Source: Marsupella aquatica (lineage: Eukaryota > Marchantiophyta). From it: a DNA stretch of 64,000 bases. The notes beneath the pieces were generated by a model. It saw only the letters and a program-made list of their open reading frames with translations, had not been told where the DNA came from and made no database searches. The first letter of the stretch is position 1. Each line of letters begins with the position of its first letter. Below, in pieces: positions 38,037 to 48,274 of this stretch. Both the position numbers and the translations under genes were made by a program. The DNA is taken from NCBI GenBank assembly GCA_973895155.1, contig OZ316892.1:26846001-26910000 (forward strand). The letters are read 5' to 3'.

Positions 38037-38457
38037 TGTTGAGCATAGACGACAATCGCAACGGCAAGCCCATGAACCATCCAACGCACAATAGTCGACA
38101 CAAGAGATACGTGGTTCACCTCCTTGAGGCTACGTCCACGGGAACACACAAGAGAGCTTTACTGAACTCTAAGCCCGTCGGCTATACCGAGTCTCCACAG
38201 TGTAAGCTCTCCCTATCTCTCAAGTGGCTCCATAACAATGAGCCTTGGTTCTACCTCTCCAAGCACACATGCCTCTTATGATATAGTGTGCAATTTAGTT
38301 GTACCTAACCACATAGTTGTACCTAATTACGTAGTTGTACCTAACCACATAGTTGTACCTAATCACGTAGTTGTACCTAACCACGTAGTTGTACCAACCC
38401 ATGTTGTTGTACCAACCACGTCATACCTAACCTAGACGTAAGAGTAAATACCCAACA
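38037..38457 (-). repeat. Copia 5' LTR
   Basis: This is the partner of 32411-32831, identical in length (421 bp). It contains the element promoter by position, and the 18-bp tandem array is present. Confidence 0.97.
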
Positions 38458-38462
38458 CAACC
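38458..38462. repeat. Right 5-bp target duplication of the Copia element (CAACC)
   Basis: CAACC follows the LTR end directly, after which the transposase exon resumes with AGGCAATTGTG, matching MULE-2 AGGCAATAGTA. Confidence 0.97.
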
Positions 38463-39507
38463 AGGCAATTGTGCGAAGTTTGGAGCCTCATGGGAAGGAG
38501 CACACTATTCAGAATATCTTTTCAAACTTCCCTTCTTGTGATTGTAAGTGGGCTCATGAAGGAAATATGTGCAAGCATCAGCTTAAAGCTTTGCTATTGA
38601 GAGGCCTTCATGGTGGCGTCCTAGTTCAACAACTAGGTTCCAGGTTTGGTACGCTGATGGGTGGCATCCACCATTTGGAGTCTAACATTGGCACCCAGAC
38701 TACGGGAAATGATCAGTCGCAACAAATGGAACATGAAGGTGGAGAGTATCATGCAGTCCATGATGGCACAACCACTGACAATTTGCATGAACAAGTGAGC
38801 TCACATAAAACCAAACTTTTGTTTACCCTCTATTTCTTAATGTATAGCCTATGTCTGTATTATCTGCCATCTTGTTTAGGGCAAAGGCTTCATCGTCTTT
38901 TGCCAGTAGTTCCACTTACAATGTCTCTTTGTACCAGGTTTTGCAGAATAGTTGTGTGCCTACCTAGAGTAGGGAGCCTGCTATGAGACAGGCTGTGATG
39001 CGTATTTACGATGAGATGTTGGCGCTTGTTGAGGGTGATGATGAACTCACAGAACAAGCTTTCTTGGCATCACAACTTACGCTGAACCCCGCGCTGAACA
39101 AACTAAAGGCCCAACAACAAATCCAAGTTCTGTCAGGAAAGGTTAATATAAGGCCTGTAGGTCTTACGTCAAAGCGTCGATTGGGAGTTGTAGACATTTA
39201 CCATGGGGGAAAGAGAGGGCAACGAACTCAGGCAGGAAGAGTTTCACAAGAAAACCATTGCTCTGATGACCGTTTGGCACCATCTGCACTACCTTCAAAG
39301 TGCAAAGTCAGAAGAGAATCAAATAGACAACACTTATGTAGGAGAGGCAAAGAATATGAGGAAGGTAGGCGAAGGCGGAGGACTGAAAATTTAGTCCTGC
39401 CAATAGTTCCACCTCGTGTTATGAATCTTGGAGGGGGTGGTAGGGATGTAGACATGAACATCAGTATTGACCTCAATGTTGCACCACTATTGGGAAATGA
39501 TGAATAA

Positions 39508-40191
39508 GATTCCACTTGTTGAGAAATTATGTATTGCACCATCTCAATGATGAGGAAGGGCCGTCCTTGTTTATGTGTGTGACAAATTGTAATCCTTCAC
39601 TCCCCGGTATATGTGATGACAGAACACAAACCTTGACTCCCCCTAAAACGGATGAGGAAGGATTCTCCCTCGGGTTGTCGGCCGTATATGTGTATGGCAG
39701 AACGCAAACCAAGACTCTCCCGGATGTGTTTCTGACAGAACGTAAACCTTGACTCCTCCAAAATCGGATAGGTGTATGACAAACCGCAAACCTTAACTCT
39801 GGTCCCAGGGTCAAGGATGAGGGAGGGTCGTCCTTGTCTATATGGATGACATAACTTAAACCCAACAGCAAAGAGCTAGTTATATGTGTTGACTTTGTTG
39901 TGGCATAAGTAGTAGCACTTGGTTCAAATGTGTTGGGAACCAGACCGTGGCTTATACCAAGACAAGGGTATAGCATGTGTGAGACAAAACATATGAACAC
40001 GCAAGTGTATTTTGCCTCCTATGAAAGCATGTGTGAGGCAACGATGTCGGAGTAACCAGAACATGTAGTCCAAAATATATAGGGTCTTTTATTCAAAACT
40101 TTGTTCTGCTGAAACTGTCAAAAAGCATATCACAATACATATTCAAGACTTCAGTGTATTGACATACAGTTGCCAAGAAGCAGATAATTTT
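39508..40191. other. MULE-1 spacer between the convergent genes, with inverted motif copies
   Basis: Between the transposase stop and the nested insert there are copies of the GTTTATGTTCTGCC motif, now all in complement (for example CAGAACACAAACC near 39625, CAGAACGCAAACC near 39699, CAGAACGTAAACC near 39738). No coding evidence was found. Confidence 0.6.
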
Positions 40192-40200
40192 ACATGTGAT
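40192..40200. repeat. Left 9-bp target duplication of nested insert X (ACATGTGAT)
   Basis: ACATGTGAT recurs at 44227-44235. Joining the two flanks through one copy gives a sequence that aligns without gaps to MULE-2 around 59975-60007. Confidence 0.85.
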
Positions 40201-41363
40201 GTCACTTGCCTATCCAATGATTAATACGTGCAAACCGTACTTTTCTTCGCTTAAACCGTTGGTATCGTATTACGGGGTCGTGGAGGGATGCTATTTGGAG
40301 GATTTTCACACCTAAGGATGAGTATGTTTGATTCCGCTCCTGGAAGTGTACTTTTTGATCAAGTCTACCGACTGGTCTCTCCGTTTTTGATCAAGTCCAA
40401 GGGACTGGTCCTACCATGGATCTACAACTCATGCCCACCGGGTGAGTGCTGTCACCACCCCCCTCTCATGGGCAAGCATACAAACGTTTACAATAAGGTT
40501 TGAACACTAGTGACAAGGGCAAATGTTTCCACAACGAAACCGACCACATGCACTAGGGGAGGAAAACAAACAACACAAGCAACAACAAGTGACACACAAT
40601 ATATTGGAACCTCAAGCCAAATCCATATCTCTTGGTGTTTTCCATAACACATGCAAGCTTAGGACAACCCGGCCTCCTGCCGTCTGCCCAACTTCTGCCT
40701 CCCTGGGACAAGTGCTACGTTCTCCACCTCAATACTCTGGCTTGAACTTCACCTAATCGGTGTGCTACTCACAAAAGCTACTCAAAAGCATCAAAGCACT
40801 ACGCTGAGTTCCCCCCTACTACTCCGGGGCTCTCCCCCTAAATACTGAAAAAACACGCCAAAGCACCCCTCACGGGATCACCATGGTGGCAGCCACCCTA
40901 GCGGCGCCGCTACACCCTTTACTAAGAAACCCCTAAACTAAAACCATGCGGCACACACATGCTTCTAAAACCCTAAACCCTAAAACTAACAATGGGGCCG
41001 ACGGTGCCTTCGACGGCGCCCCAACATTACTCTGTGAACCGTGAAATTGCAAGGAGCCCCACAATGGCCGAAACTAGGCTTCCACTTGCACTTCTGAGTT
41101 CACCCCTGGATAGCTCTCCTGCTCCTGATCACGAATCACTCAACCGCTCTTGAAATGGACATCGGACGACCAAGTTATGGTCGTTTCAGTATCCCGTAAT
41201 CACAACTTCGCCGAGCCATAACCTGCTCATCCTGGCTCCGTTTGAGGAGCGCCGCCCCTTGTTGGAATCAGCTCCGCGAGCTCTTTCCAACAAGCCCGTG
41301 AGTGACCCCTCACAAAAAAGTTGGAAAGTCCAGGGGCCGTACAACCACGTCCGTACGACCACT
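40201..41363. other. Left non-coding part of insert X
   Basis: No gene was recognised. Two similar short phrases (TTTTTGATCAAGTC) repeat near 40349 and 40384. Composition is moderately GC-rich and the MULE motif is missing. Confidence 0.5.
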
Positions 41364-43022
41364 CTAATCCTCCTCCTCTTCACTCACGGTGCCCTGGCTT
41401 GAGCCCCGTGAGTGGGCCTCCTCATCACTCTCCACGGGAGTGAGTGCCACTTCACTCCTCTTCTTCTTTACCGGGGTACTCCTTGTGCTAGTGCTCCCCT
41501 GCTTTCTTAAATTGGCCAAGGCCTGCCACGCCTTAATGTACCCCTCATCAATGGTGTCCTTCCATAAGGCCACCTCTTCACCGGACCGCAACTCCAACGG
41601 TAAAACCTGCCCGGTGGCCATGGGAGTCCCAGGGGTGACAGATCGGGGTCCCCGTGTTGACCTGAGCTTCTCGTAAAGATTTGCGTACCTCCCTGAGCTT
41701 TTTCTCTAAGCTCTTGCTCTTCTCTTGACTCTTCTTGGCTGCATCCAACAGGGGTCCATACTTCCCACTGACTTCCTTCACCACCATCTTAATGGCCTTG
41801 GAGATCAAATCCGGGAAAAGTGTGGAGCTAGATGTGCAGGGGCTCTTCCGTTTCCCCAGACTCAAGGCCTCACTCCTCTTAGCCCTTGTCTCAAAGTCCA
41901 CCATTTGACTCCGTAGTGCTCCCACCTGGGCTTTTAACTCCACCACTTCTCCAGAATTCTGCTTCTCTCTGGCCAATGCCTATTTCAATACTCCAACCTC
42001 TTCCGCTTCCTTGGCCTTGGTGGACAAGGCTCCCTTCAAGTTGGAGATCTCTACGTGAGCTACTTGGAGAAGCTTAACCTTCTCATGAATGGCCTCCTCC
42101 TTGGCCTTGATCACCTCCTTCATAGACAAGGCACTCTGCTCCAAAGTCTCTACTCTGGCGGTGGCCTGCTTGAGAGAATCTCTCAATGCGTGGACTAGTT
42201 TGAGTCCCTCATGGACTCCCTCCCGGAAATCCCGTAACTCCGCCAGGTAGACATCAGGAATGTCGTAGACCAGGGGCTCCTCCGGATTTCCCACAAGTGA
42301 TTCAAGCCACTCCAATGTGGAGTCCTCATCCTGGTTTTCTTCCTCTCTATCATCATTCCCAACCGCCGACGATGATCCCTCCGTTAGTTTCCCCAAGATG
42401 GTAGTGGCAATACTCCTGATTTCCGTGGTAAGGGATGATCCAGAGTCTTCCTGTCCCGAGGAAACCATCCATCCTTCTGCTCTGGCCAGCAAAAAGGACC
42501 CCATCAAATGTACAGCCCCACCTGGTTTCACACTCCCGGGATCAGCGTCCAATAGCTTCTTCAACCCGTAGTACCACCATCCGTACACATGGGCTGGATA
42601 GTTCTTGTTGTCCATAGCTATTACGAAATGCTCTCCATTCACCACCCCAGATTGCACGTTACCAAGGACCCGTTGATGAACCTTGGCCAGAAATCCCTTG
42701 TGCTCAGCATCCTTGACAGCGGAAAGAGGAATGGAAGTAGTGGAGGTGGGATTAATATCACCCAACCGGCCACCATTGTCAACGTGAGCTCTCCCCTTAT
42801 GTTCCGAGGTGTGAATGAGAATTGCTGGTTCTCCAGGAACAGAAGCTTAGCTAACTCCACATGGGGCACTACCCGTTGGAGACATTCAAAGTAGATTCCT
42901 TCCGTACGTAACTCCATCCTGGCCTCAATGTTCCAACTCTTTCCCGAAGGGATTGTAATCTCCACCTTCATGAACCCCGTGAGCCCGGTGACTTGAAAAA
43001 TATTCCTACAATCCTCCATCAC
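41364..43022 (-). pseudogene. Unrecognised coiled-coil protein gene remnant inside insert X
   Basis: Successive minus-strand frames read as one protein if breaks are allowed. They are 43022 to about 42780 (MEDCRNIFQVTGLTG...), 42765-41980 (GDINPTSTTSIPLSAV..., with HVYGWWYYGLKKLLD), then 41976-41650 after an in-frame TAG, and 41621-41364 in another frame ending in an acidic tail. The middle third (SLKQATARVETLEQSALSMK..., SLEKKLREVRKSLREAQ) has strong heptad character and is probably coiled coil. Two frame changes and one stop suggest a pseudogene, though an intron could explain one change. I do not recognise the family; retroelement gag-like or captured host sequence are both open. Confidence 0.55.
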
Positions 43023-44226
43023 CTTGGCGGAGGTTTTGGGATAAATTCAATGAAAAACCTTCCTACTCACCGGTGCGGAACTTGCTGCCAGTCCGGTACT
43101 CATCGTAGCTTCCCTCTCTTCTCTCTCTCTTGCAATCAATGTCTCAACATAGTCACGGTAAGCAGCCTTGTATCTCCGAATGCGTGCCGCACTAAACTCC
43201 GGTTGATCCAGCATCCACGCATCCAGAAATCAAATCCTCAATCACCAAGTCCCGTCACCCGTAGCAATGTCAATTCCCTGGCCCGAGGCGGCCCCCGTAT
43301 CCCGATCAATCAATTACCCTCAATTCCCTCAGAAGCCACTTTGTGCTGCTGCCGCTAATGCCCGGAAGAATCATGCCACCAAGCCCCACCAATCTACCAT
43401 GAGAGAGAGCTTCAAAAATAATTAGAATGTGGAGAGAGCTTTCGGCAAGGTGTTGGGAGAGAGCTCAAGTTTTGCTTTCGGCAAGGAGAGGATCGTGCAA
43501 AAGAGTAGGAGAAACCTTGCCCTTTTTAAGGGGGGTCCTCCCTCACTCGCGAGTGCCTCGCGGGACCGGCTTCCCCTAACTGAGCGCCCCTTATGGTTTT
43601 GGGCACGCAGCCCTATGGGCTCGCCTACGAAGCCCTCCTTAAGGGAGGGTTTTAATTAAAACCTCCCCTTATTATTATTTTTTCTTTTCGGCCTCCTCCT
43701 GCGTGCGTCCGGCTGCCCACTCGCGGGGCTCGGTAAGAGGTCTCCGTTAGAGGGGCTCCTTGAGAGGGGCTTAATCCCCCCCGCCATGCGCCCCGGCTGC
43801 CCTTATGGAGATGCCAGGTGGCGCCCACCTAGGTTGCCCCTTATGGACTTCTTCACTCCCTTTCCTCAATGCCCCTTTACTCCAAAAAACTTTTAACCTC
43901 TCAAAAGAACTCCTTCTCTTCTTTTGGCCCTTATTGTGGTTATACCCGTTTAACCCAAAAAAAAAAAAAAGTTAACCTCTTGGACTTATAGGGGGAACTT
44001 GACAATGGTTCAAGCGAAAAGGCCAGGCCATCTATTTTCCTCTAGGTTTCCGTGACCGTTTAGAACTATTCTGAGAAGGAAATAAAGTAAAGTCCTCCTG
44101 GCAGCACCAACTTGAAAGGACGGAATTAACTCAAAAATTAAAAAATACGATTTATTTACAGTGGTTATTTACATGGCACAACCCAGTAAACAATTATTGA
44201 GGATTTTCGGTGACGGGGACCCCGTC
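43023..44226. other. Right non-coding part of insert X, GC-rich then A/T-rich
   Basis: It is the upstream side of the remnant gene on the minus strand. It contains repeated CCCTTATGG phrases (about 43588, 43800 and 43838) and an A15 tract near 43957. No promoter could be assigned. Confidence 0.5.
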
Positions 44227-44235
44227 ACATGTGAT
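44227..44235. repeat. Right 9-bp target duplication of insert X (ACATGTGAT)
   Basis: It lies four bases downstream of the MULE-1 gene B stop codon, so the insertion spared the coding region. Confidence 0.85.
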
Positions 44236-45419
44236 ATGGCTACAAAACTATTGTTGTTGGCAAAGGATCCAATTCCAGGCCTGGGAATTTTGATACGTCT
44301 GCTAGAGCCCCAATGTCTTCAACTCTATGACCCAAGGCTTTCCTAATCTGAAGGTCAATGAGAGCCCGTCGATCTTTGAGTAACAAGTCAACGTGCCTTG
44401 ACAGAATTGGGACACCATCCGGGCCAACCCATATAAACAAGTAGCCCGGCCACTGATGATCTGGATGAACCGGTGGAAAAGGCACGACCAGTTTCCTGCA
44501 AGTCAAAACATAAACCATTACACATACGGGAAACAAAAATCTGGATAAGGTTTACAGCTGAAGAAAGGGTTTGCAGTATTTGGTGCTTACCTTGTGTGAT
44601 AAACCCAATGCCAAATTTCCCGACTACTGTACAGCTTGCGTCTCTTGGCATGTAAAGGCAGCCAGATTTGCGTACCGTTTGGGACTCCCAAGTTATAGGT
44701 GTGGATGAATGGAATACTCACTCCATTGACAAGTAAGTTTGGCAAGGGATTGACAATCACTGTTAGTTTGTCAAGTGCATGGGTTATTGCATTCCCCAAT
44801 TCCTCTGTCCATTTCACCTTGCCCTAGGATTCTGGACCAGGTAGGGGTGCACTGGTCATTTCTGCATTCAAGAAGGTCACCTTCTTGGCCTTTTTTGGTG
44901 GTTTGACCTGGCCAGCCCCCTTTGTCCGACTGCTTTGCGGTTGTTTTGCCCTACCCTGCATGCCAAAAAATGCACAAAAAACATCCACTAGTTCAGGATT
45001 GGTAATGACAATGAAGAAAGAACTTGCAGTATATAATAAACACACAACAGATCAATCAGACCTTCTTTGCAGACATGTGTGCCAAAAAGGCTTCAATACG
45101 AGTTTCATCTTCATGTTGTTCTTCATCTTGAACTTCATGATCTTTTTTATGTTCCTGTTCATGTGTGGATCCGTCCTCTGTTGTGGCTTCTTGGCTGTCT
45201 GTTGGCCCTGATTCGTGTTCACCTTCTTCTTGGGCACTGTCATGTAATGGTCCCGGTAATGGTGGCGGCACAACATTTGGGTCTCCTGGTTCAGGGGCCC
45301 CATCATCTTCAACCCCATTTACTTTTGCCTCATCATTGTCTGCTTCAGACCCATCATCTTCTGCCCCATGTTCTTCTACTTGGGACGCATCAGCTTCCAC
45401 TTCAGCCTCATCATTGTCT

Positions 45420-45600
45420 ACTTCAGCCTCAATTCTCCCCAATCTGCTTCTGCCTCATCATCATCTACTTCAGCCTCATCATCGTCTGCTTCAGCCTCAT
45501 CATCGTCTGCTTTAGCCTCATCATCGTCTGCTTCAGCCTCATCATCGTCTGCTTCAGCCTCATCATCGTTTGCTTCAGACTCATCATCTTCTGCTTGGGA
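45420..45600. repeat. 21-bp coding repeats of the acidic domain
   Basis: GCCTCATCATCGTCTGCTTCA and close variants repeat about seven times. On the minus strand they encode EADDDEA heptads of gene B exon 5. Slippage here is a likely cause of the frame change. Confidence 0.85.
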
Positions 45601-45809
45601 CGCATCATCTTGTCCCTCATCTTCTTCAGCCTCGTCATCATCTGCTTCAGACCCATCATCTTCTGCTTGGGCTGCATCATGTTGTGGCCCATCTTCTTCT
45701 GCCCCGTCTTCTTGTGTCTCCTCTGTTGTGGCCTCTGTCGCTTTTTCATTGTCTGCCAAAGTCTGGAAGGCAGACATGGCACAAGTGTACCACAAAGCCA
45801 AACGGGATG

Positions 45810-46190
45810 GTCACAACATAAACCATTACTCCACATTGAAAATGATCAGAACATAAACCATTACTCTACGTTGGTAATGGCAAAACATAAACCAAAAATG
45901 CACAATATTGACAGTGGCAAAACATAAACCTAAACTCCACATTCGTATTGGTAAAACATGAACCATTACTCCACGTTCGTAATGACAAAACATAAACCAG
46001 AACTCCATATGAATTGTATTCATTGGTAAAACATAAACCATTACTCCACGTTGGTTATGGCAAAACATAAACCAAAAATGCACAATCTTGATAATGGCAA
46101 AACATAAACCAGAACTCCACATTTGTAATGGTAAAACATAAACCATTACTCCACTTTGTTAACGGCAAATCATAAACTAGAACCTCACAT
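45810..46190 (-). repeat. Motif-rich intron array, CAAAACATAAACC units
   Basis: Intron 4 of gene B is largely built of 30-36-base units such as GGCAAAACATAAACC plus ATTACTCCACGTTGGTAATG. On the gene strand each reads GGTTTATGTTTTGCC. Confidence 0.8.
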
Positions 46191-46733
46191 GGGAGCGTGA
46201 TTTACCTCAGATGGAGGGTTGCTCTTTTTCTGCCTCTTTGATGGTGGCTGTTGGGTTTTGTTGGTGGCTGTTGTGTCCAACTCTGACCTTCGACGTGCTC
46301 TAGAGGCTCTGTCAAAAACGGCCTTTGGCTACACACATGTACAGAAAATTGTCCTAGTAGTACAAAAACAAAAATGTCATTTGCAGTGCATGGCAAGACC
46401 AAAAAACATTTCAAAGTGCCTAACCTGCTGTACGGTTATGGTTGTTGCTTTCTTCTTCCTGGACCTTGCAGGGTGTGTAATTGGCTCCACTTGCTCTGAA
46501 GTGTTGTTGGCAAGCTTGCTCGGCTGTGTGCGAGGCTCTGTGGGCTTCTTACGTCCTGGCTTAGCTTTAGCCCTAGCTATAGGTTTAGCTTTAGCTTTAG
46601 CTGTACCTTTAGGTGCTGGCTTCTCATAAATTTGTCGTTTCTTGAAAATAATGTTATCAGCATTGAAGTCGGTCTGGTCTAAATCTACTTCAGGCATGCC
46701 ATCATCGGAGCTCCAGTTTTCAATGTCTTCCAG

Positions 46734-46814
46734 AACCTTTGCCTATGGACAAATACATGGAAAGAATCTGAATCTCCACGTATTTGTCCACGTATTTGTC
46801 CATAGGCAAAGGTT
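46734..46814. repeat. 23-bp inverted repeat spanning the exon 3 acceptor of gene B
   Basis: Arms 46734-46756 and 46792-46814 are perfect complements (left arm contains GCCTATGGACAAATAC). The left arm covers the start of exon 3 and its acceptor, so a transcript hairpin would sequester that splice site. The equivalent inverted copy is not seen in MULE-2. Confidence 0.85.
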
Positions 46815-47790
46815 CCGGAACATGAACAGAACATGAACTCCAACAGAACATGAACTCAGACAGAATATGAATGTACATACAGAAGATGAACCACGACACG
46901 AAAATCATACCTGAGCCTGCATTTGCTCTACATCGATGTTCTCACATTTCCAAAATGCAATAATGTTGTCTTTTACAGACGACAACATTCCGGTGAACTC
47001 CATTGAACGCCTCCAATCATAGTAGCGGTCTTTTGCCTTGCTTAGAATCCATGTCGTTTCATCCCCATCACTAGCCGACTTCAAGTTGTTTGCCCAACGG
47101 AGAAACAAAGTCATCTTCTGCCGCTTGATCTTCCAAACCCGTCCGGGATACGACCCTACAGTAGAGCGTCGATTGTGTGCGGCAACCGCTGTAGTGGGTG
47201 GAGCCCTTGCAGCACAAACAAAGGAGAAAATTTCTGAATATGTCACACCGACAATATTCACGAGCCAAAACATAAACCAACCCATGGAACCTCTCAATAC
47301 GCAGAACATAAACAAACAAACTTTGAAATAACGTCAATCCAGAACATAAACCAATAGTGCGCAACTCCATACCTATTTTGTTTCGACATTTTTGGACGGC
47401 CGATCGGACAGTCTTATGGATTCATGCGATGCACAGCTCGCATGTGATCCAGAAATGCTCGCTTCTTGACAAAATGCTGACATGAGTCGTCACTCATGAT
47501 TTTGCACAAAAATCCACGTCCCGATGTTCTCTTGTGGGATGGATTCTTGGCTCTCATCCAATGCTCATTGATCTTGGCCTGCGGGAATTTGATCCATTCT
47601 GCCTCCGGTGGAACCGCAGGTTTCCCTTTCCGAGGTTGCACTACTACTGAGCGAGGCGCCATTATCTACCTGTTCCAGAACAAAAACTGTAAGCCTAAAT
47701 ATAAACTGTAAGCCTATGAATAATAGAAAAGGCAAAACACAAACTGCAAACTACAAATGCAGTGAGCGAGGCGACATTATCTGCGGGAAA

Positions 47791-47882
47791 TCCAACAGTG
47801 GTGCAACATTGAGGTCAATACTGATGTTCATGTCTACATCCCTACCACCCCCTCCAAGATTCATAACACGATGTGGAACTAT
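47791..47882 (-). repeat. Inverted copy of the transposase 3' end near the right TIR
   Basis: This 92-bp stretch is the complement of 39402-39493, with two or three mismatches, and encodes the LGGGGRDVDMNISIDLNVAP end of the transposase. On the minus strand it lies upstream of gene B. MULE-2 has nothing equivalent at this place. Confidence 0.9.
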
Positions 47883-47887
47883 AAAGT

Positions 47888-47985
47888 ATACCTGAGCACT
47901 CCTGCGCGCTCCACTGTTTGTGCACTCCTGCGCGCTCTGACCACTGTTTGTGCACTCCTGCGCGCTCCACTGTTCGCGCACTCCG
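47888..47985. repeat. Tandem repeats, GCACTCCTGCGCGCTCCACTG type, near the right TIR
   Basis: Three to four units of about 27-30 bases repeat here. A single related unit (GAGCGCGCAGGAGTGCACG) occurs in the left subterminal region near 29480, so the tandem expansion is right-end specific. Confidence 0.75.
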
Positions 47986-48061
47986 ATCCAATGCTTCAGG
48001 CCCAGCCAAGCCTGCGGTCTCTGATCCAATGCTTCAATGGAGCTCCGACGATGGCATGCCT

Positions 48062-48265
48062 GAGTGGGGAGACCGCAGGCTTTGCTGGGCATTCTCCCGC
48101 CCAGATTTTGAAAGGGACGGAAAGGTTCCGTCATCCATGCCAGAACATAAACTCACGTTCTTTGGTTTAGCGGGCAGACTGCATTGGGCTTAGGGACGGG
48201 CAGCGTACGGTGGCCCACTAATCTTGGACAACATTAACTTAATTAGCGTAGATTTAACTCAGGGT
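48062..48265 (-). repeat. MULE-1 right terminal inverted repeat
   Basis: Complement of 29191-29399, ending TTTAACTCAGGGT. It includes the motif copy CCAGAACATAAACTC near 48140. Confidence 0.9.
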
Positions 48266-48274
48266 TTTGGGAAC
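48266..48274. repeat. Right 9-bp target duplication of MULE-1 (TTTGGGAAC)
   Basis: Exact match to 29182-29190. Confidence 0.95.

Larger units (their letters stand above)
32411..38457 (-). mobile_element. Ty1/copia LTR retrotransposon nested in MULE-1
   Basis: The 6,047-bp element has two 421-bp LTRs that start TGTTGAGC and end CCAACA, a 5-bp target duplication, an initiator-Met-tRNA-type primer site and a polypurine tract, all oriented on the minus strand. It encodes gag (36296-37330) and pol (33023-36250) with the order protease, integrase, reverse transcriptase, RNase H that defines Ty1/copia. The LTRs differ at three positions, all transitions, so insertion is recent. Host DNA at the site is a MULE transposase exon. 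Confidence 0.98.
29867..39507 (+). pseudogene. MULE-1 transposase (MULE/FAR1-type, SWIM), broken and split by Copia
   Basis: Exons matching the MULE-2 gene are 29867-30303, 30546-31072, 31367-31617, 31782-31978, 32096-32410 continued at 38463-38794, and 38938-39507. The product is a Mutator DDE transposase: LALDSTFATNKYG supplies the first Asp, CFIIDCAQAK the second and GAIEAWH the Glu, followed by a SWIM finger (CDCKWAHEGNMCKH) interrupted upstream by Copia. Lesions relative to MULE-2 are a 5-base deletion near 30801, TGA for CGA near 30839, an acceptor AG changed to AA at about 32095, the Copia insertion at 32410, and an in-frame TAG near 38970. The C-terminus is otherwise intact and ends with a DLNVAP EAR-like motif (39469-39486). 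The start is the Met conserved in both copies; an upstream exon beginning near 29851 is likely. Confidence 0.9.
40201..44226 (-). mobile_element. Insert X: unclassified 4,026-bp insertion with 9-bp target duplication
   Basis: The insert is absent from MULE-2 and bounded by an exact 9-bp duplication. Its termini (GTCACTTGCC on the left, GGGGACCCCGTC on the right) show no convincing TIR or LTR. Composition is unlike the surrounding MULE (GC-rich at 43400-43860), and the MULE motif is absent. It carries a damaged coiled-coil gene on the minus strand (41364-43022). The 9-bp duplication fits a non-TIR MULE or Pack-MULE-like element. A Gypsy-like primer-site resemblance (TTGGTGCTGCCAGGAGG, minus, about 44093-44109) was seen but has no LTR beside it. 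Confidence 0.7.
44240..47662 (-). pseudogene. MULE-1 gene B: zinc-finger / acidic / C-terminal-domain protein, broken
   Basis: Seven exons on the minus strand are read at 47373-47662, 46911-47205, 46425-46742, 46206-46328, 45062-45762, 44591-44955 and 44240-44495. They parallel MULE-2 gene B; the last two have exactly the same lengths (365 and 256 bases). The protein starts MAPRSVVVQPRKGKP and has a C2H2-like finger (CKIMSDDSCQHF...HMRAVH), Ala/Lys/Pro-rich basic linkers, an acidic domain of repeated EADDDEA units and the conserved end with WHWVYHTR and WPGYLFIWVGPDG. Lesions are a frame change in the acidic repeats near 45425-45440 and a TAG replacing the Trp codon of MULE-2 near 44826. Function is unknown; the position opposite the transposase recalls mudrB of maize MuDR. 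Confidence 0.8.
29191..48265 (+). mobile_element. MULE-1: Mutator-like element with two nested insertions
   Basis: Inverted termini beginning ACCCTGAGTTAAATCTACGC and a perfect 9-bp target duplication define a 19,075-bp element. It contains a broken MULE transposase gene (+, 29867-39507) and a broken gene B (-, 44240-47662), arranged convergently. A Ty1/copia element (32411-38457) sits in a transposase exon, and an unclassified insert (40201-44226) sits just downstream of the gene B stop codon. Subtracting both with their duplications leaves about 8,988 bp, close to the 9,146 bp of MULE-2. The two TIRs agree at roughly 90 percent by eye, so this copy is much older than MULE-2. It cannot encode working proteins in its present state. 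Confidence 0.95.

Noticed and set aside
44093-44109. Gypsy-like primer binding site (TTGGTGCTGCCAGGAGG on the minus strand) in insert X
   Set aside because: No LTR lies next to it, and the 9-bp target duplication does not suit an LTR element; similarity to a known site is partial.
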